Assembly (NCBI RefSeq): GCF_030936135.1
Contig: NC_082617.1
Span: 1,174,001-1,238,000, forward strand
Reading direction: 5' to 3'
From: Gavia stellata
Lineage: Eukaryota > Chordata > Aves > Gaviiformes > Gaviidae
DNA: 64,000 bases
Position 1 is the first letter of the stretch. Every line of letters begins with the position of its first letter. Below are positions 25,971-38,145 of the stretch, piece by piece. The notes under the pieces were generated by a model that was given only the letters and a program-made list of their open reading frames with translations, made no database searches and was not told where the DNA came from. Made by a program: the position numbers and the translations under genes.

Positions 25971-27130
25971 TGGCACCCGGGCACTGCCCACGGCGAGGGA
26001 ACCCACCGCCCCCCCGGCCCCTGCCCTGTGTGTGTGGCAAATAGACGCTTCCCCCTCTGTGCCACCCCCAGGGTGCCCCCCAACACACACAGCACCCTGT
26101 GCCCCTATGGCATTGCCGCCCCATGCACATCGCACTGTCCCTCCACACAGCCCCTGGGACCCCCCAGCCCTGACCCACGCAGCCCTGTGCCCCTGCCCAT
26201 GCCTCCCAGCCTGCATGCCCCCGGCACCCCCCACATCCCCCCCCCCTGCCCTGAGCCCCCCAGGCCTCCTGCACACACGGCTGCATGGCCACAGCCCCCC
26301 TGGGTGCCCCAGCACCCTCTGCTTGCCTGCACCCCTGGAGGGGCTCATCCTGCCGGGGGGAGCAGCACGCCCAGCCCCAGCCCAGGAGGGTACCCCCGGT
26401 GCTGGCACCCAGGGGAGGGGTGAGCAGCACCCCAAAGGGCAGCAAGGGACGCCCCGACCCCAGCCAGCCCCCGGGGCCCCCCAGCCCCCTTCTCTGCCAG
26501 CCAGGCCCCGGCCCCCCACCCTGGAGGGGCACCCACAAACGGGCAAGGCCGGGGGACCCCAGGGCTGGGGGGACCCCGGGGCTGGGGGGACCCCGGGGCT
26601 GGGGGGGGGGGGGGTGTGCGTGGGGCAGCCCCCGGGGAGGCGGCCGGGGGCAGCGGGGCTGTCCCGGGCGCTGCCGCCGCCGCGCCCCGCAGACCCCAGG
26701 GCGGCGGCCCCGGCCCCCCCCCCGCTGCGCACCGGCACCGGGCGGCCCCGGGCCCGCTGGGCCGCGCAGGGGGGGCTGAGCCCGCCCCGGGGCCGGTCCC
26801 GCCGGGAAGCGGGGCGAGATGGCCCGGCCCGGGCGCTGCGGCGGGACGGGATGGGACGGGGCTGGGGGGGCACGGGGGGCTGGGGGGTACGGGTTGGGGT
26901 GGCTCGGCCCTGGGGCCGGGATGGGGATGGCCCCGGGGGGGCTGGAGGGATGGGATGGGGAGGGCACAGGGGGCTGGGATGGGGCCGGGGATGGGGGGCT
27001 CGGGGCGGGGGGGGGGGGCACTGGGGGGATGGGATGGGATGCGATGGTCCGGGGGGGTGGCCGAGGGATGGCCCTGTCGGGGTCCCCCGGGAGTAGGACA
27101 GGCCCCAGCCCCTGCCCGGGCCCCCCTTAC

Positions 27131-27325
27131 CTGCTCCACGCCCGCCGCCCCGGCGGCCCCCCCGCCGCATCCCCGCCGCCGCGCTAGGCTCGGGCTGCCG
27201 CCGCCCCGGTGGCCATGGCCCGGCCCGGCTCCGCCCGATCCGGCACGGCACGGCACGGCACGGCACGGCACGGCACGGCACGGCACGGCACGGCACGGCT
27301 CGGTCCGCCGCTCCACCGCGGCCGC
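27131..27325 (-). other. AJM1: Inferred non-coding first exon of AJM1
   Basis: A consensus donor (GGAGCAG/GTAAGG) ends the exon at 27131, and a good acceptor lies at 21559 just before the AJM1 start codon, giving a 5.6-kb intron. The upstream limit is a guess from a TATTTAT word. Short upstream ATGs occur in the segment. No transcript evidence is available from sequence alone. Confidence 0.4.
27241..27299. repeat. (CGGCA)n pentanucleotide microsatellite in a CpG island
   Basis: About twelve perfect copies of CGGCA occur in a row. The array lies inside the inferred AJM1 first exon, where the transcript would read TGCCG repeats. Confidence 0.97.
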
Positions 27326-27899
27326 CCGGCTCTGCCGCCGCTTGTTTTCCCATAAATACGGCAGGCGGAGTTACCGGCCGGGGCCGGGACCGGGAGCCAC
27401 CCACCGGCGCCGCCCCCGGCCCCGGTCCCCATCACCGGTCCCCGGTCCCCGGTCCGGCTTCGCTCGGCCCCGGTCCCCATCCCCGCCCCCCGGGCAGCAT
27501 CCCCCGCCCACTGCGGGACCCCCCGGGCAGGGTCTGGGGGACCCCCGGTGCCCCCGTGCCCCTCTCCCGGTGCCATCCCTCGAGGGGGGGGGGGGGGCGC
27601 ACCCGGGGTGTGGGCACCCCCGGACGAGGCACCGGCGTCTCCCGGAGAGGTGCCGGGGGGTTCAGCCCCCCGTCGTGCGCCACGAGCCCACCGCCCCTGC
27701 GGGGAGTCGCGCCCCCACGGGCACCTGCCCTCGTGCCGGCAGCCCCCCGGTGCCGGCAGCCCCCCGGTGCCAGCCCCCCCCCGGGCCCGTCCCTGCCGGC
27801 ACCACGTCCCGCTTGACCTTGGCACGTTACCGCGGCCCTGCCCGGCCGTGGCCAACTGGGCAGCAAAATCCCCGATAAGCTCCTCCGTGGAGTGGCCTC

Positions 27900-30800
27900 G
27901 TTTTCCCAGAGGCGTCAGGGCTGCCTCTGCCTGCGGCAGCCGGAGTCCCGTGGGGTGATGCTCAGCGATGCAACGGGCAACGCACCGAGACGGGCAAAGG
28001 TGGCATCCGACGGCTCTCGGCACACAACGGCCCCAACGCTGGAGCTCTGCCTCAGTTTCCCCATCTCCCACCTCCTTGAGCCAGCCTCCGCTGCCCACAG
28101 CCCCGAAGGCACCACTTGGTGCAGCCGAGGGTCCCAGCACCTGTGGGTGCCCTGGCAAGGGGCCTTGGCACTGGGGACCCGCCAGAAGCTCAAGTGGCTC
28201 TGAGCCCAGAGCTGAGGTCTGCCGCCCTCCGCGTGTCACTGACGGCGGGTGCGTACCGGGATTTGCTGGATTTCAACATCCTCCATAGCCAAGACCCTTC
28301 CCTCCCTCCGCTGTGGCACTGGGAGCATCCTTCTCTGGTCTCCTGTGTCTGCACCGGGCAGACAAGCGCTGGGGTGAGCACGGGGTCTGCAGCACGCTGC
28401 TGTTGCCGTGACTCCTGCAGGAATGCAGCCCAGGCTGATGCATTTTGCCCCAAAATGCCCCCTGTGCTCCCAGGGACGCTGTGGGCACAGCTGAGTCCAC
28501 TGGGGCCAGCAGCACATATCCTACCTGGCCCCGGGCTGAGGCCCAGGAACTCATTGCACAGATGAGTGGGGTGTAACGGCGGGGCGGGGGGAGCTGGGGA
28601 GCAGGGTCAGCTCGTCCCTGCTGCACAGACAGGGTCAAGTGGCCCCCCCGGAGCCACGCTCAGCCGGGCCCCACCACCCACCCCAGCGCTTCCATTTTCC
28701 TCCCTGCAGGATGCACTGCTCGGGCTGCCAGTTCGGCCGTTCCCTCTGCACCCGGCTTCCTGCCTCCGCAGCCCCCGTGGCCCCCGGCCCCCGCCGTGCC
28801 GCTCCATCTGCTCCCCGCCTGCTGCCGGCCCCACACCAGCCAGCCCCGTGCTGGAGCTGAGCACCGGCGGAGCTCATGACATGGTCGCTGATGCACGTGG
28901 AAGCACGGGTCAGGCCAGCTCGCTGCCCAGGGGGGTGCCAGGGCTCAGCACCTCCCATGGGTGCGTCACCCAAATGATGCAGGAGCCCAAATCCTATGGG
29001 AATGCATGGAGTGGTGGCATGGAGGATGCTGCTGCCAGACGGGCACAGGATGCTCGTCCTGAGGGCATCCCCCGCCGTGCCACCCTCTGTCCCTGCAGCT
29101 GTGGCCTTGCGTGACACCTGCATGGATGGAGGTCACCCGTCCAGAGCTCTGCACTTTGGGGTGGCCGTGGGGCCTCGGCTGCCCGAGGGCAGGGGACGAG
29201 CGGGCTGGACCGTGTCCCCCAGCCCCGTGGCGAGGGGTGGTGCGACTGTCTGCTCCCCCCGCGCAGTTGCTATTTTAGGCTGGAAAGCGCTGAGGGATCC
29301 GACCGGACCATGGGCACGTCTCCACACCACCGGAGATGGCAGCGCCGTGGCTTGTGCTGAGGTCACTGGGGCTGGGCTGTGGACGCTTCGTCCTCCTCCA
29401 CCTCCTCCTCCTCCTCCAGCCAGAGGCAGCCTGGGGAAGAGGAGAAGGGGAAGACCCCACAGGAGGAGGATGGAGCCGAAGGCTGCGGCCGTGTTGGCTG
29501 TTCAAGGCTTGCCGGGAGCCGGGCAGAGGGGTTCTGGCAGCAGCTGACACCTTTCCCCAAGCACCCAGCATCGGGTCAGGCTGCTGCTTTGGGCTGTGAC
29601 ACCCCTGGGCACCCAGGCTGGGGCACCCAGGGAGGGGGGAACAGCTCCAGCCCAGCCCCACAGGCACTGAGAAACCCCGGGGAGGCCCTCGGGTGTGGGG
29701 CAGGGGGGGGGGCTGCCCTCTGGCCTTGTGCCTGCTGCCCGCAGGGGTGACAGCCCCTCGGATGGAGGGGACCCCCTTGGCACAGCCCCCGGCAGCAGCC
29801 CCCCGTGGGCAGTGGGGCTCTGCGGGGAGGGACAGGACTGTCCCCTACCCCTGCACAGAGGACGGTGGTGTTGGGTCCTCGCCATGGCTGTGCAGGTCCA
29901 GGCTTGTCCCCGGCCGAGCTGCTGGGGGCTCCTTGTCCTGCCGGTGGGGGACACGCGAGCGGCCAGAGGGACGACATGAGCTCGTTCCTGCAGCCCTGCA
30001 AGAAAAAGGCCAGCCCGGTGCCTGTCCCCAGGCAGGAGCAGCCTCTGGCCCCGTGTCAGGGCTGCGTGGCCCACTGTCCTGCTGTGGCTCGCCATCAGGG
30101 CCACGAACAGCCAGGCTGGGCTGGTGCGGGGGCAAACCCCCTCCTCTGCCGGGGTTTCTGCCTGCTCGGTGCTGGGTCCTCCCCCAAACCCAACGGGGAG
30201 TGGAGCCAAGATGTGCGCTGCATCCCCGTGACTCAGTTCCCCACCAGCAGCGTGCTCCTGCCCCAGTCTCTGCTGGCAGCGGCTGGGGAGAAGCCCGCTG
30301 TGCCACGCAGGCCACGGTAGCCGCAAGCCATGGTAGCCGTAGCTGTTCATGCTAATCATTCACCGACTGCTGGCACGCACGGTGCTGCGGCATGCCCTGG
30401 CTCTGCCGGGAAGGATGGGGTTGGGCAGCGCAGGCTGGGGCTGACAGCATGGTGCCCCCGGTCACCCGTGTTTGCGTGTGACAGACTCAGTTCTGCCACG
30501 CCCCGGCCACGGGGGAAACTGAGGCACAGAGGAACAACGTGCCCATAGGTCACACTGGGGGTCCATAGTGATGCTGGGCACTTGGCCAGCCCCAAAGCAG
30601 GACAGACTTTGGCTTGGGGGTGACGTGGGGGCTCACATCTGTCCTACACAGCCTGTGAGGCTGGGGGGGACACGTCTCACCAGGCCTTCCCCAAGGACCA
30701 GTCCACTGGGGCCATGCAGAGGGCTGGGAACACAGGACTGGAGGATGATGCAGACAGGCAGCGCCTGTGGGCCACCCACCACCCCTGTCCTTGAAGGCCA

Positions 30801-31690
30801 CCCGTCCTGTTGTGGCTGCAGTGGAGCTGGGTGCCTCCTCACCGCTGTCCTGCTGGTCCTTGTGCCAGGGTCACCAAGAGCCCCACTCCACACATCGCCA
30901 CCAGTGCCTTCCTCTGACCAGCATGTCCCTGTGGGTGCCGGGGAGTGGGTGCCGGGGAGTGGCTGTGGGGTGAGCCGTCAGAGCCAGCCCCAGCGCCGCG
31001 TGGCAGGAAAGCGGTTTCGGGGCTGGCCGGTTTCACCAGACGCCTGCCCACCCCGAAGCCCTACTCTCTTCCCGCACGCTCATGAGATTCAGTGCCCACC
31101 TGGCTCAGGATACCGAATCTCCTGAGCGCCAGCCCCCTGTGCCCCTTGGTGCAGCTCAGAGCAGGAAGCAGCCACCCAAAGCGGGGTCCCCCCCACGCTT
31201 GCCCCGGGGGACGCTGACCCTGGTGGGGCCGGGCACGGCAGAGGCCAATCCCCAAACCTGCTGGGCAAGGGCTCTCCTGGCCCCAGCCCTCACGCCACGC
31301 TGGGACTGGGGACTCGCCAAGCCAGAGCAACGTGGCAAGGGATGGGGGAGGCTGGTGGGGACCACGTGGACGTGGGTGGTGGAGGACAGCTGTGACCGTG
31401 CCAGCACAGGGCAGTTTCGAAGCTAGCAAGAGCTTTCTGGGCATTTGCAAAATGCTGTATCACTCTGCCAGGAGCGCCAAAGCCTCACCGGGGAAGCAGG
31501 TACAGGCAGGACGAGGCAGGCAGCGAGGGAAGGCCTCCGATGGAGGAGGTTTCCCAGGACTCCCCCAGCCCCAGTCTGGCAGCGGGACCGGGGCACTGGT
31601 GTGGTGGTGTCAGGGAACTCAACACAGCCCACTCCAAGGGAGCAAAAGGAGCTCATTCCTCAGCAAAGCTCAGAAAGCAACCGGGGAAAA
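27900..31690. other. Intergenic, left part
   Basis: No gene, RNA or transposon is recognised. A CTCCTCCTCC run occurs at about 29393-29417. GC-rich open frames are present on both strands without homology or splice support. Confidence 0.45.
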
Positions 31691-31691
31691 A

Positions 31692-31855
31692 TAGAATCAC
31701 AGAATCATTAAGGTTGGAAAAGAGCTTTAAGATCATCAAGTCCAACCATCAACCCAACCCCACCATGCCCACTAAACCACGTCCTGAAGTGCCACGTCTA
31801 CACGTTTTTTGAACACCTCCAGTGATGGTGACTCCACCATCAAAAACACACCTTC
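31692..31855 (-). mobile_element. CR1 LINE 3'-end fragment
   Basis: The plus strand begins ATAGAATCACAGAATCATTA and continues AAGATCATCAAGTCCAACCA and CCATGCCCACTAAACCACGT, which is the reverse complement of the CR1 3' UTR. Only about 160 bases of the 3' end are present, the usual severe 5' truncation of CR1. Confidence 0.9.
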
Positions 31856-34800
31856 AAATAATTTGAAGGACATTGAACACAAAGAAACGATGTCCACCTC
31901 TGCCACGTGTGCTGGGCTAGTGAGACGTGGTGAGATGGCGCATCTTCACCCCGATGGACGTGCCTTGTGCTGAAGCTGCAAACCTGCTTGCTCATCCCAA
32001 TGGATCGGTCAGCCAGGCCGGTGCTGGTCACGCTCTGGGATCTGCTCAGCAAGACACAACAGGCTGGCAGATGCCAAGCAGCCAGCGGGACCCCAAAATG
32101 CCCAGCCTGGGGAGACGGGGACTAAGCCACCCTCCCACAGGGTGCTCTTGCAAGCCCAGGGGACAGGGCAGGCTAATCCTGCCCTGTGGGTGCTTGGGGC
32201 TGTCCGGGGCAGTGGGTGTGTGATGTGGCAGATCCCCACCAACAGCTCAGGACCTGCTGGCACCTGGCATGGAGATTCCCACGTCGGTTTTGTTGGCGAA
32301 GAGCTGGGCGGCCCCGATGGCACGGCACCGAGTCGAGAGGGAGGCGAGCAGCCCCTGCGCGGGGTGGGGAGATCAGCATGGGGACCGTCATGGGAAGTGA
32401 CAGTGCGGCACAGGCAGCGCCAGCCTGTCCTTGGGGCCACCTGCGAGACAGAGCCCGGTGTCAGGGCGATTGCACCCACGGGGTGACGGCTGGGCAAGAA
32501 ACAGGGCCGGGATACAACTCGAGTCGAGCGTGAGCAGCTCTGGTGAGGCAGGTGAGGAGATGGTTTCTGGGTCTCACTCGGCTTCCCAAACATAGCAGAA
32601 ACACCCGCACGACCCCAGCGTGCAGGCTATAGAGGCAGGTCAGGTTTCTGTATCGAGCATTTAGAGGTGATGCAGGATCCGTGCCGTGCCACTCCTGGCC
32701 TGCGATGCTGCGGGAAGGGGAGGCAGCAGGGGCTGGCTGGGCTGGGTGGGCAGGGGGTGGCTGCCAGCCCCCAGACTCAGCGCATTGCTGGGTTACTCCC
32801 CATGGGTGCTGCAGCCACCAAAGCAGTGTTTACCAGGGAAATGGGGGTGATGGGCACCCAGCGCCTCGCCATGCCTCCAGGGGCCCTGGGGAGAGCCCAT
32901 CTGGGGACCTACGTGCAACGTGGATGGCACCGAGGTGGTGTTGGGGATGCTGCGCAATGCCCCACTCCCTCCCATGCTGCTGAATTTACAGCAGGGATTA
33001 ATATTTGATACCTTCCCTTCGCCCCGGGCTCATCATTCCTCGGTTGCCGTCCTCACCGTGTGGGCAGCCAAGGCAGGCGGTGCACTGCAGCCTGTTGGGG
33101 AACAGAGCATCTGCTGCGGGGCCAGCGGAGCAGCTTTGGGGTGGCCAGAGCTGGGGGCTAGCAGCCTTCACCCCCCCTTCCCCTGCCTGCGGGCAAGTGG
33201 TGAGGTGGGGAGCAACACAGGCAGGCCTGGGGGGACAGGGCAGGACAGTGGCATGGGGAAGATGTCTCCCCCCCCACCCCACTGCAGACAGCACCACTGA
33301 AAGCTACTGCGAAACCCCCCATTTCCAAGGCAACGTGGGAATCCCACAGCTGGGAAGGAGGCAGAGCTGGGATGGGATTGGATGGGATGGGATGGGATGG
33401 GATGGGATGGGATGGGATGGGATGGGATGGGATGGGATGCTCGCCCGCTGCCCTGCCAGCCTGCCTGCTCCCTTCCCCCTCGCCGCTGCCCGCGGGGCAC
33501 CCTGCAGCTCCTGCCTGGGGGTGATGCTCTCATATTCCCGGAGCTGGTCTCACAGTGTGGCACCCAGGCTGGGTGCAGGGGTCTCTCCCCTCCCTCCAGC
33601 TTCTCTCCTCTTTCCCTGCATCACTTCCCTTCCCCCAGCTCTGAAACAAGGGAGAAGCCAGGCCCTGCTGCCCGCATCAGGGGCTCGGGAGGGAGCTGGA
33701 GCCTGCCCTGCAGCCCCCAACGGCTTTGGCGGCAGAAGAGGGTGAGTGTGAAGGCTGTAAAGCAGCTGCTGGCTTTAGGGTCCCTGTCTGTAAAGAGCGT
33801 CGTAAACCCCACATTCCCGTCTGCCTCCTTGGGAACGACGGGTCGGTCCCCAAAGGCCAGCAGGCAATGGGTCTTGAGCTTGAGCACAGGGCATCCATCT
33901 GCTGACCCACAGCAGTGCCAGAGGCAAGAAGACGCCCCGTTTGGGGTGCCCTCACCCCCCACGGTGCCTGTGAGGAGGGATCGCAGTGTTGCTCTGCTAG
34001 CGGGATGCAGCACCAGTGCGCGGTGGGAGCTGGACCTCGGCAGCCCAGGCAGAGCGGGCAGCACCAGCGCTGGGCAGGGCTGCCAGGCATCATCCAGCCT
34101 GCCCAAGCAATGCCACACGCCAGCATCAGTCACTCATGATCCCCCAAAGCCATCAGTCCCCCCAGTGATGTACGAACCGACCTCCTCGGTGCTGGGCTGG
34201 TGACTCCAACACCGGGCAGTGCCCGAGGCAGCGAGACCAGGGTGGGAGCCCACCACCTCGTTCTCTTACACAGAGCCGTTTCCTGCCAATGGCACAAGGA
34301 GGGGTGTTTCTCCTACCAGCTCCAGGGAAAAGCCTGCTCTTTTCCCAGCCTGCTGGCTCCTTCCCGCAGCCAGTCTGCAGACGCCAGCACGGTCTCCGTC
34401 TGCAGCTGCCACCCAGGCCAAACCTCAGGCACAGGCAGAACTCCCCCGTGCTGACATGCACTATCCTGGAGCAGGGAGAGGCATGCGGAAGAGGGGAGAC
34501 CGGCATCTCTCAGGGATCCCCTGCCACTGGGAGACACAGCACCGCCCTCCTTCTCTTCCCCTCGTCTCACCTCTGCGGTGATGGGAAGCCATACCACTGC
34601 TTCCCCGCCTTGCTCCCGCCGTAAGGCAGAGCCTGCCAACAATTTGGAGATAATTAGGCGTTTCATGGGTTCACAGGCTGGCTTGCTGCTCCATGGCAGT
34701 ATCCTGCATACAGCTCCAAGCAGAGCACACCTGCATACAGGTAACACCTCCTGCTTTAACCCGTAACGGTGCCCTGGTTCCCTGCAGGCTGCTCCGCGCC

Positions 34801-37800
34801 TGAACCTGTAGCTTTAGCTGACTACGCCACATCTCACCTGGCCAAGGTCTGCCTGAGCCTACGGGACCCACCGGGTTCAGCCACAACGGCTCTCTGAAGG
34901 TGGCAGGGGATTATTTCCCTTTGCTCAGCAACTTCTCTGCAAAGTGGTTGAAAGAGGAAGACTCACCGTGAGCTGCCCTAGGGCCAGGAACACGTGTGAC
35001 ATGCCTGAGATGCTGAAGGCTTGTTCTGGAGGCAAACCCACAAGTTAAAAAGGCTCAACCACTTGCCCTGGTATCTTTAAGCAGCAGACTGAGCTAACAC
35101 TGGATTAATTTTATCATGCCATGATTGAGACTGTTGCTAGGTTACAGCAACCGGTCCCTAAGCCCATCCTACTGCGGGATTTCCCCAGAATCACTCATCT
35201 GCGAGCTCAGGGGCATCCCAGAAGGTCAGGCAAGCACGACGGGCTCTCCAAGAAGCAGGACCCTCGACTGCAGGGAGGCTGCAGGCAGCACACCCATCAG
35301 ACATCTTGCCCCCCACCCAGCAACCTGCCTGCTCGCTGCCCTCCCTGCAGCTCTGCCTGGCCCGTCCTGCACCGCAGCCTGTCACAGCTCGGGTGTTTGT
35401 CCGGCCCTGCAACACCTCCAGGAGCCTGCGGCTGCTCGCAGGGCAGGCGTCCTCCAAGAGCACCTGCAAGTTCCCACATTCATTTTGCGTCCTGCTAAAA
35501 CGCGAGTTGCAATAACCTTTTCATGTTCACTGCTGGAGGAAGTAAGCAAATTCCCACCCTGCGCCTTGGCAAGGCAGGGAAAAACTTGTTATGACCTTAC
35601 AGGAGCAACAGAAATAGGGTGAAGCTGAATCCCTCAAAGGGCAGGATCGCTGCACTCCTTGCATGTGGCCCTTGTCACAAATCACGGGGAATGACGAAGA
35701 CCTGGTGCACTGGTGAGCCCGCTGCTAGCTGCAAGTCCCCAGCAGGATGCAGCTGTGAAAAAGGCCAGCCCCATCACAGGGTGCAGGAGATGTATTGTAG
35801 GGAATCATTAAATACCAGCCCTGGCATGACCTCATCTGGACTGGCATGGCCACAGAAAGATGAACTCAAAGGGGAGTCGGTGCCAAGGACGGCTGCTAGC
35901 ACAGCCGGGGGACAGGCTGTCCAGCAGAACAAAAGCAGAGCAGGGATATGAGCCCGGTCCGCACAGGGCTAGGAGCGGGGAGCAGCATTTAAACAACAGT
36001 GCTGGCAAAGGAACAAATAAGCATAAATTGGCCAGGAATAAATCTGGATGGCAATGATCAGACGGGTCCCGAGCCTCAAGGCAGAAGACTGATGGACAGC
36101 TTCCCGCAGGGATGCCAGAAACAGAGCTGGTTTGGGGGTGGTGGGAGCTGCAAGGACTGGTCAGTCTGTCCTTGTGCTATTTTTCTACCTGGTATTTTGA
36201 CAAGGGGATGGAGGAAGACATAGGTTGGGTATCAAGAGACGTGGTCCTTCTGGCACAGGCTGTGCCACACAGGGCTGGGGTACACAGATCAGTAGCAGTG
36301 CTAAGCGGCTTGATTTCTCTTGCAGGGATGAGTTTTGTGACAGCCACTAGCACAGATTAACACAAGCAAGAGCTTTAGCAAGCAGTGACGGCCACCTGTG
36401 CTAAGAGACTTGGGCCATCAGGAGAAAGATGCTGTGAACATGCTGCCTTTGCACAGGAGGAATCCTCAGGGAGAGGATGTACAAGCACGGAGGAGTGAGC
36501 TCCAGGCCACTCGGGTGCAGGTGAGCTGGAAGGTCTCGCTAAAATTGGCTGCCAGCTGGGGAGCCACAGGGATGCCGACACAGAAGGCACGCTGTGAAAC
36601 CTGTGGAGATCAAAATGTCAGTCTGCCCTCCCAGTATGACTTCACCCACGTCTTGTTGCAGCAGCTGCATCAAGTCACAAGCCAGGAGCTGCCAAGAGTG
36701 ACAGGAGCTGCTAACCGTCACGTTGGATCGTCTCACTCCAGGGACGGGTACAGCAAGGAACACTCCCCAAAATAAACGCTGGGTGCACAGCTCCCATTCA
36801 TGTCTCGGGTTAGCAGCACAGCCCCGGCTGTCCCAGCCGGGATACTACACGTGCTATCCACAAAGCAGACACACAGACTCCTGCAGACTAGTCTCCTCTC
36901 CTCCTGGAGGGCTGCCAGAGCAGCCTGATGCTCGAGCGAACGGAGGCTGCTTGTCAGGCAGCTCTTGCACCGCACCCCGCAGAGGCTCGGTCAGCAGCTG
37001 AGCGATCCCAGCTGGTAAGACACAGCGGGTGGGAACAGGGGACCATGGAATTACCTCTCATGACTTAGTATGAATGCTCTGGCTTCAAGCTGGCACAGTG
37101 GAAGCCAAGATGCAATCGTATCATGGCCGAGGGCCCTGCGGATCTCAACCAGCCAGTGGTGCGGAGGCAGGGGAGCGGGCAGAACGGCTTTCAGGCGTGT
37201 GCCTCCAGCAGCAGCCCCTAACGACAGGGCTCCCCTTGCTGCACTTGGGAACCAGGCCCAGCTGGCAGCTACAGATGCAGCGATAAATTTACACTTCTCC
37301 CTCCTGCTGCTCTAAACCGAGACCTTGTGCAGCATGCAGCTCTGGCCAGCGTTAACCGCAACAAATTGCAGCTCCTCAGCCTCAAGCTCTTGATTTTTTT
37401 TTTTGGATGACGGCTAAACCCAAAAGCAAATACACTGGTACCTCTAGAGATGTGCATAGGAACTATTTATATCAATGCGATCCTGCAGAAGCTTCCCCGT
37501 AATGACAGGCACGTACACATACTTTTTATATTTAGCTTATTCGGAAGACTGGGCATGGGAAAGCCCAGCTCAGACAAGGTCTATTTCTTCCTCCCCTCAC
37601 TCACGCTTGCTGGCACTGGATTACACCTCATGCTGTAGCCCTAACCAGTTCAGCATTCCCTGAAAAAGGGAGAAGTCTAAGTCTAAAAAGCACCTTTTTC
37701 CTGCTATTCCTTCCCGTGCTCCCGCTTTACCCACAGGGTGGGATTTCTCTGGCCTTGCTGCCAAAGCCAAAACATGCCATGCACCCTCCTGGGGCTCCAA

Positions 37801-38145
37801 TGTAAGTAAAGAGAGCTCCCGCATCTGCTTTTCTCTTTTAAAGGAGTATTTCGGAACACAATGACTCATCTTTGCTTGTTTTTGTCTCAGCTCCTTGTGC
37901 TGACAAGGAACATGAGCCACAGGGAGTGTAAAGGCTCCTACGGTGGTCAAATCTGGCCCATGTGAAAGACAAACCAATGCCAACATCGGTGTTTCCAGGG
38001 GACTCGGTGCCTGTACAGCCTTCTGCTAACCAAGAGCTGCGTTCGCAAGGAAGCAGAACTGAACAAAAATGCCGTCTCCCTCATGCTGTGTGAAACAACA
38101 GCTCTCTCAGGACAGACCTCAGTTTTGGGGAAAGAACTCATGGTT
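31856..38145. other. Intergenic, middle part
   Basis: No protein gene is recognised. A pentanucleotide array lies at 33369-33439 (listed). A plus-strand AATAAA at about 36770 and AT-richer DNA to its right are the only other landmarks. The composition shift from GC-rich to AT-rich DNA falls in this stretch. Confidence 0.45.
33369..33439. repeat. (GGATG)n pentanucleotide microsatellite
   Basis: About fourteen tandem GGATG units, perfect except for one variant near the left end (GGATT). It creates the periodic frame GMGWDGMGWD, which is not coding. Confidence 0.97.

Larger units (their letters stand above)
26500..27900. promoter_or_regulatory. CpG island, probable AJM1 promoter
   Basis: CpG density and GC content are extreme here, with G and C runs (for example about 26596-26611). 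On the minus strand a TATTTATGGG word at about 27350-27357 could serve as a TATA-like element about 25-30 bases before a start near 27325. A donor at 27131 closes the inferred first exon. The next coding sequence downstream on that strand is AJM1. Confidence 0.55.

Noticed and set aside
27351-27358. CATAAATA as a TATA box for a plus-strand gene
   Set aside because: No coding exon or good donor follows on the plus strand in the next kilobases; the same word read on the minus strand fits the AJM1 promoter better.
24609-27404. 931-codon open frame on the minus strand and a 647-codon frame on the plus strand over 25-27 kb
   Set aside because: Both are produced by the stop-poor CACTGCC repeat and the CpG island. 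The residue content is repeat-like (Cys, Gln, Ser, Ala or Pro periodicities), with no recognised domain.
36770-36776. AATAAA as the end of a plus-strand gene
   Set aside because: No exons or recognisable protein precede it on the plus strand; the hexamer alone is weak evidence.
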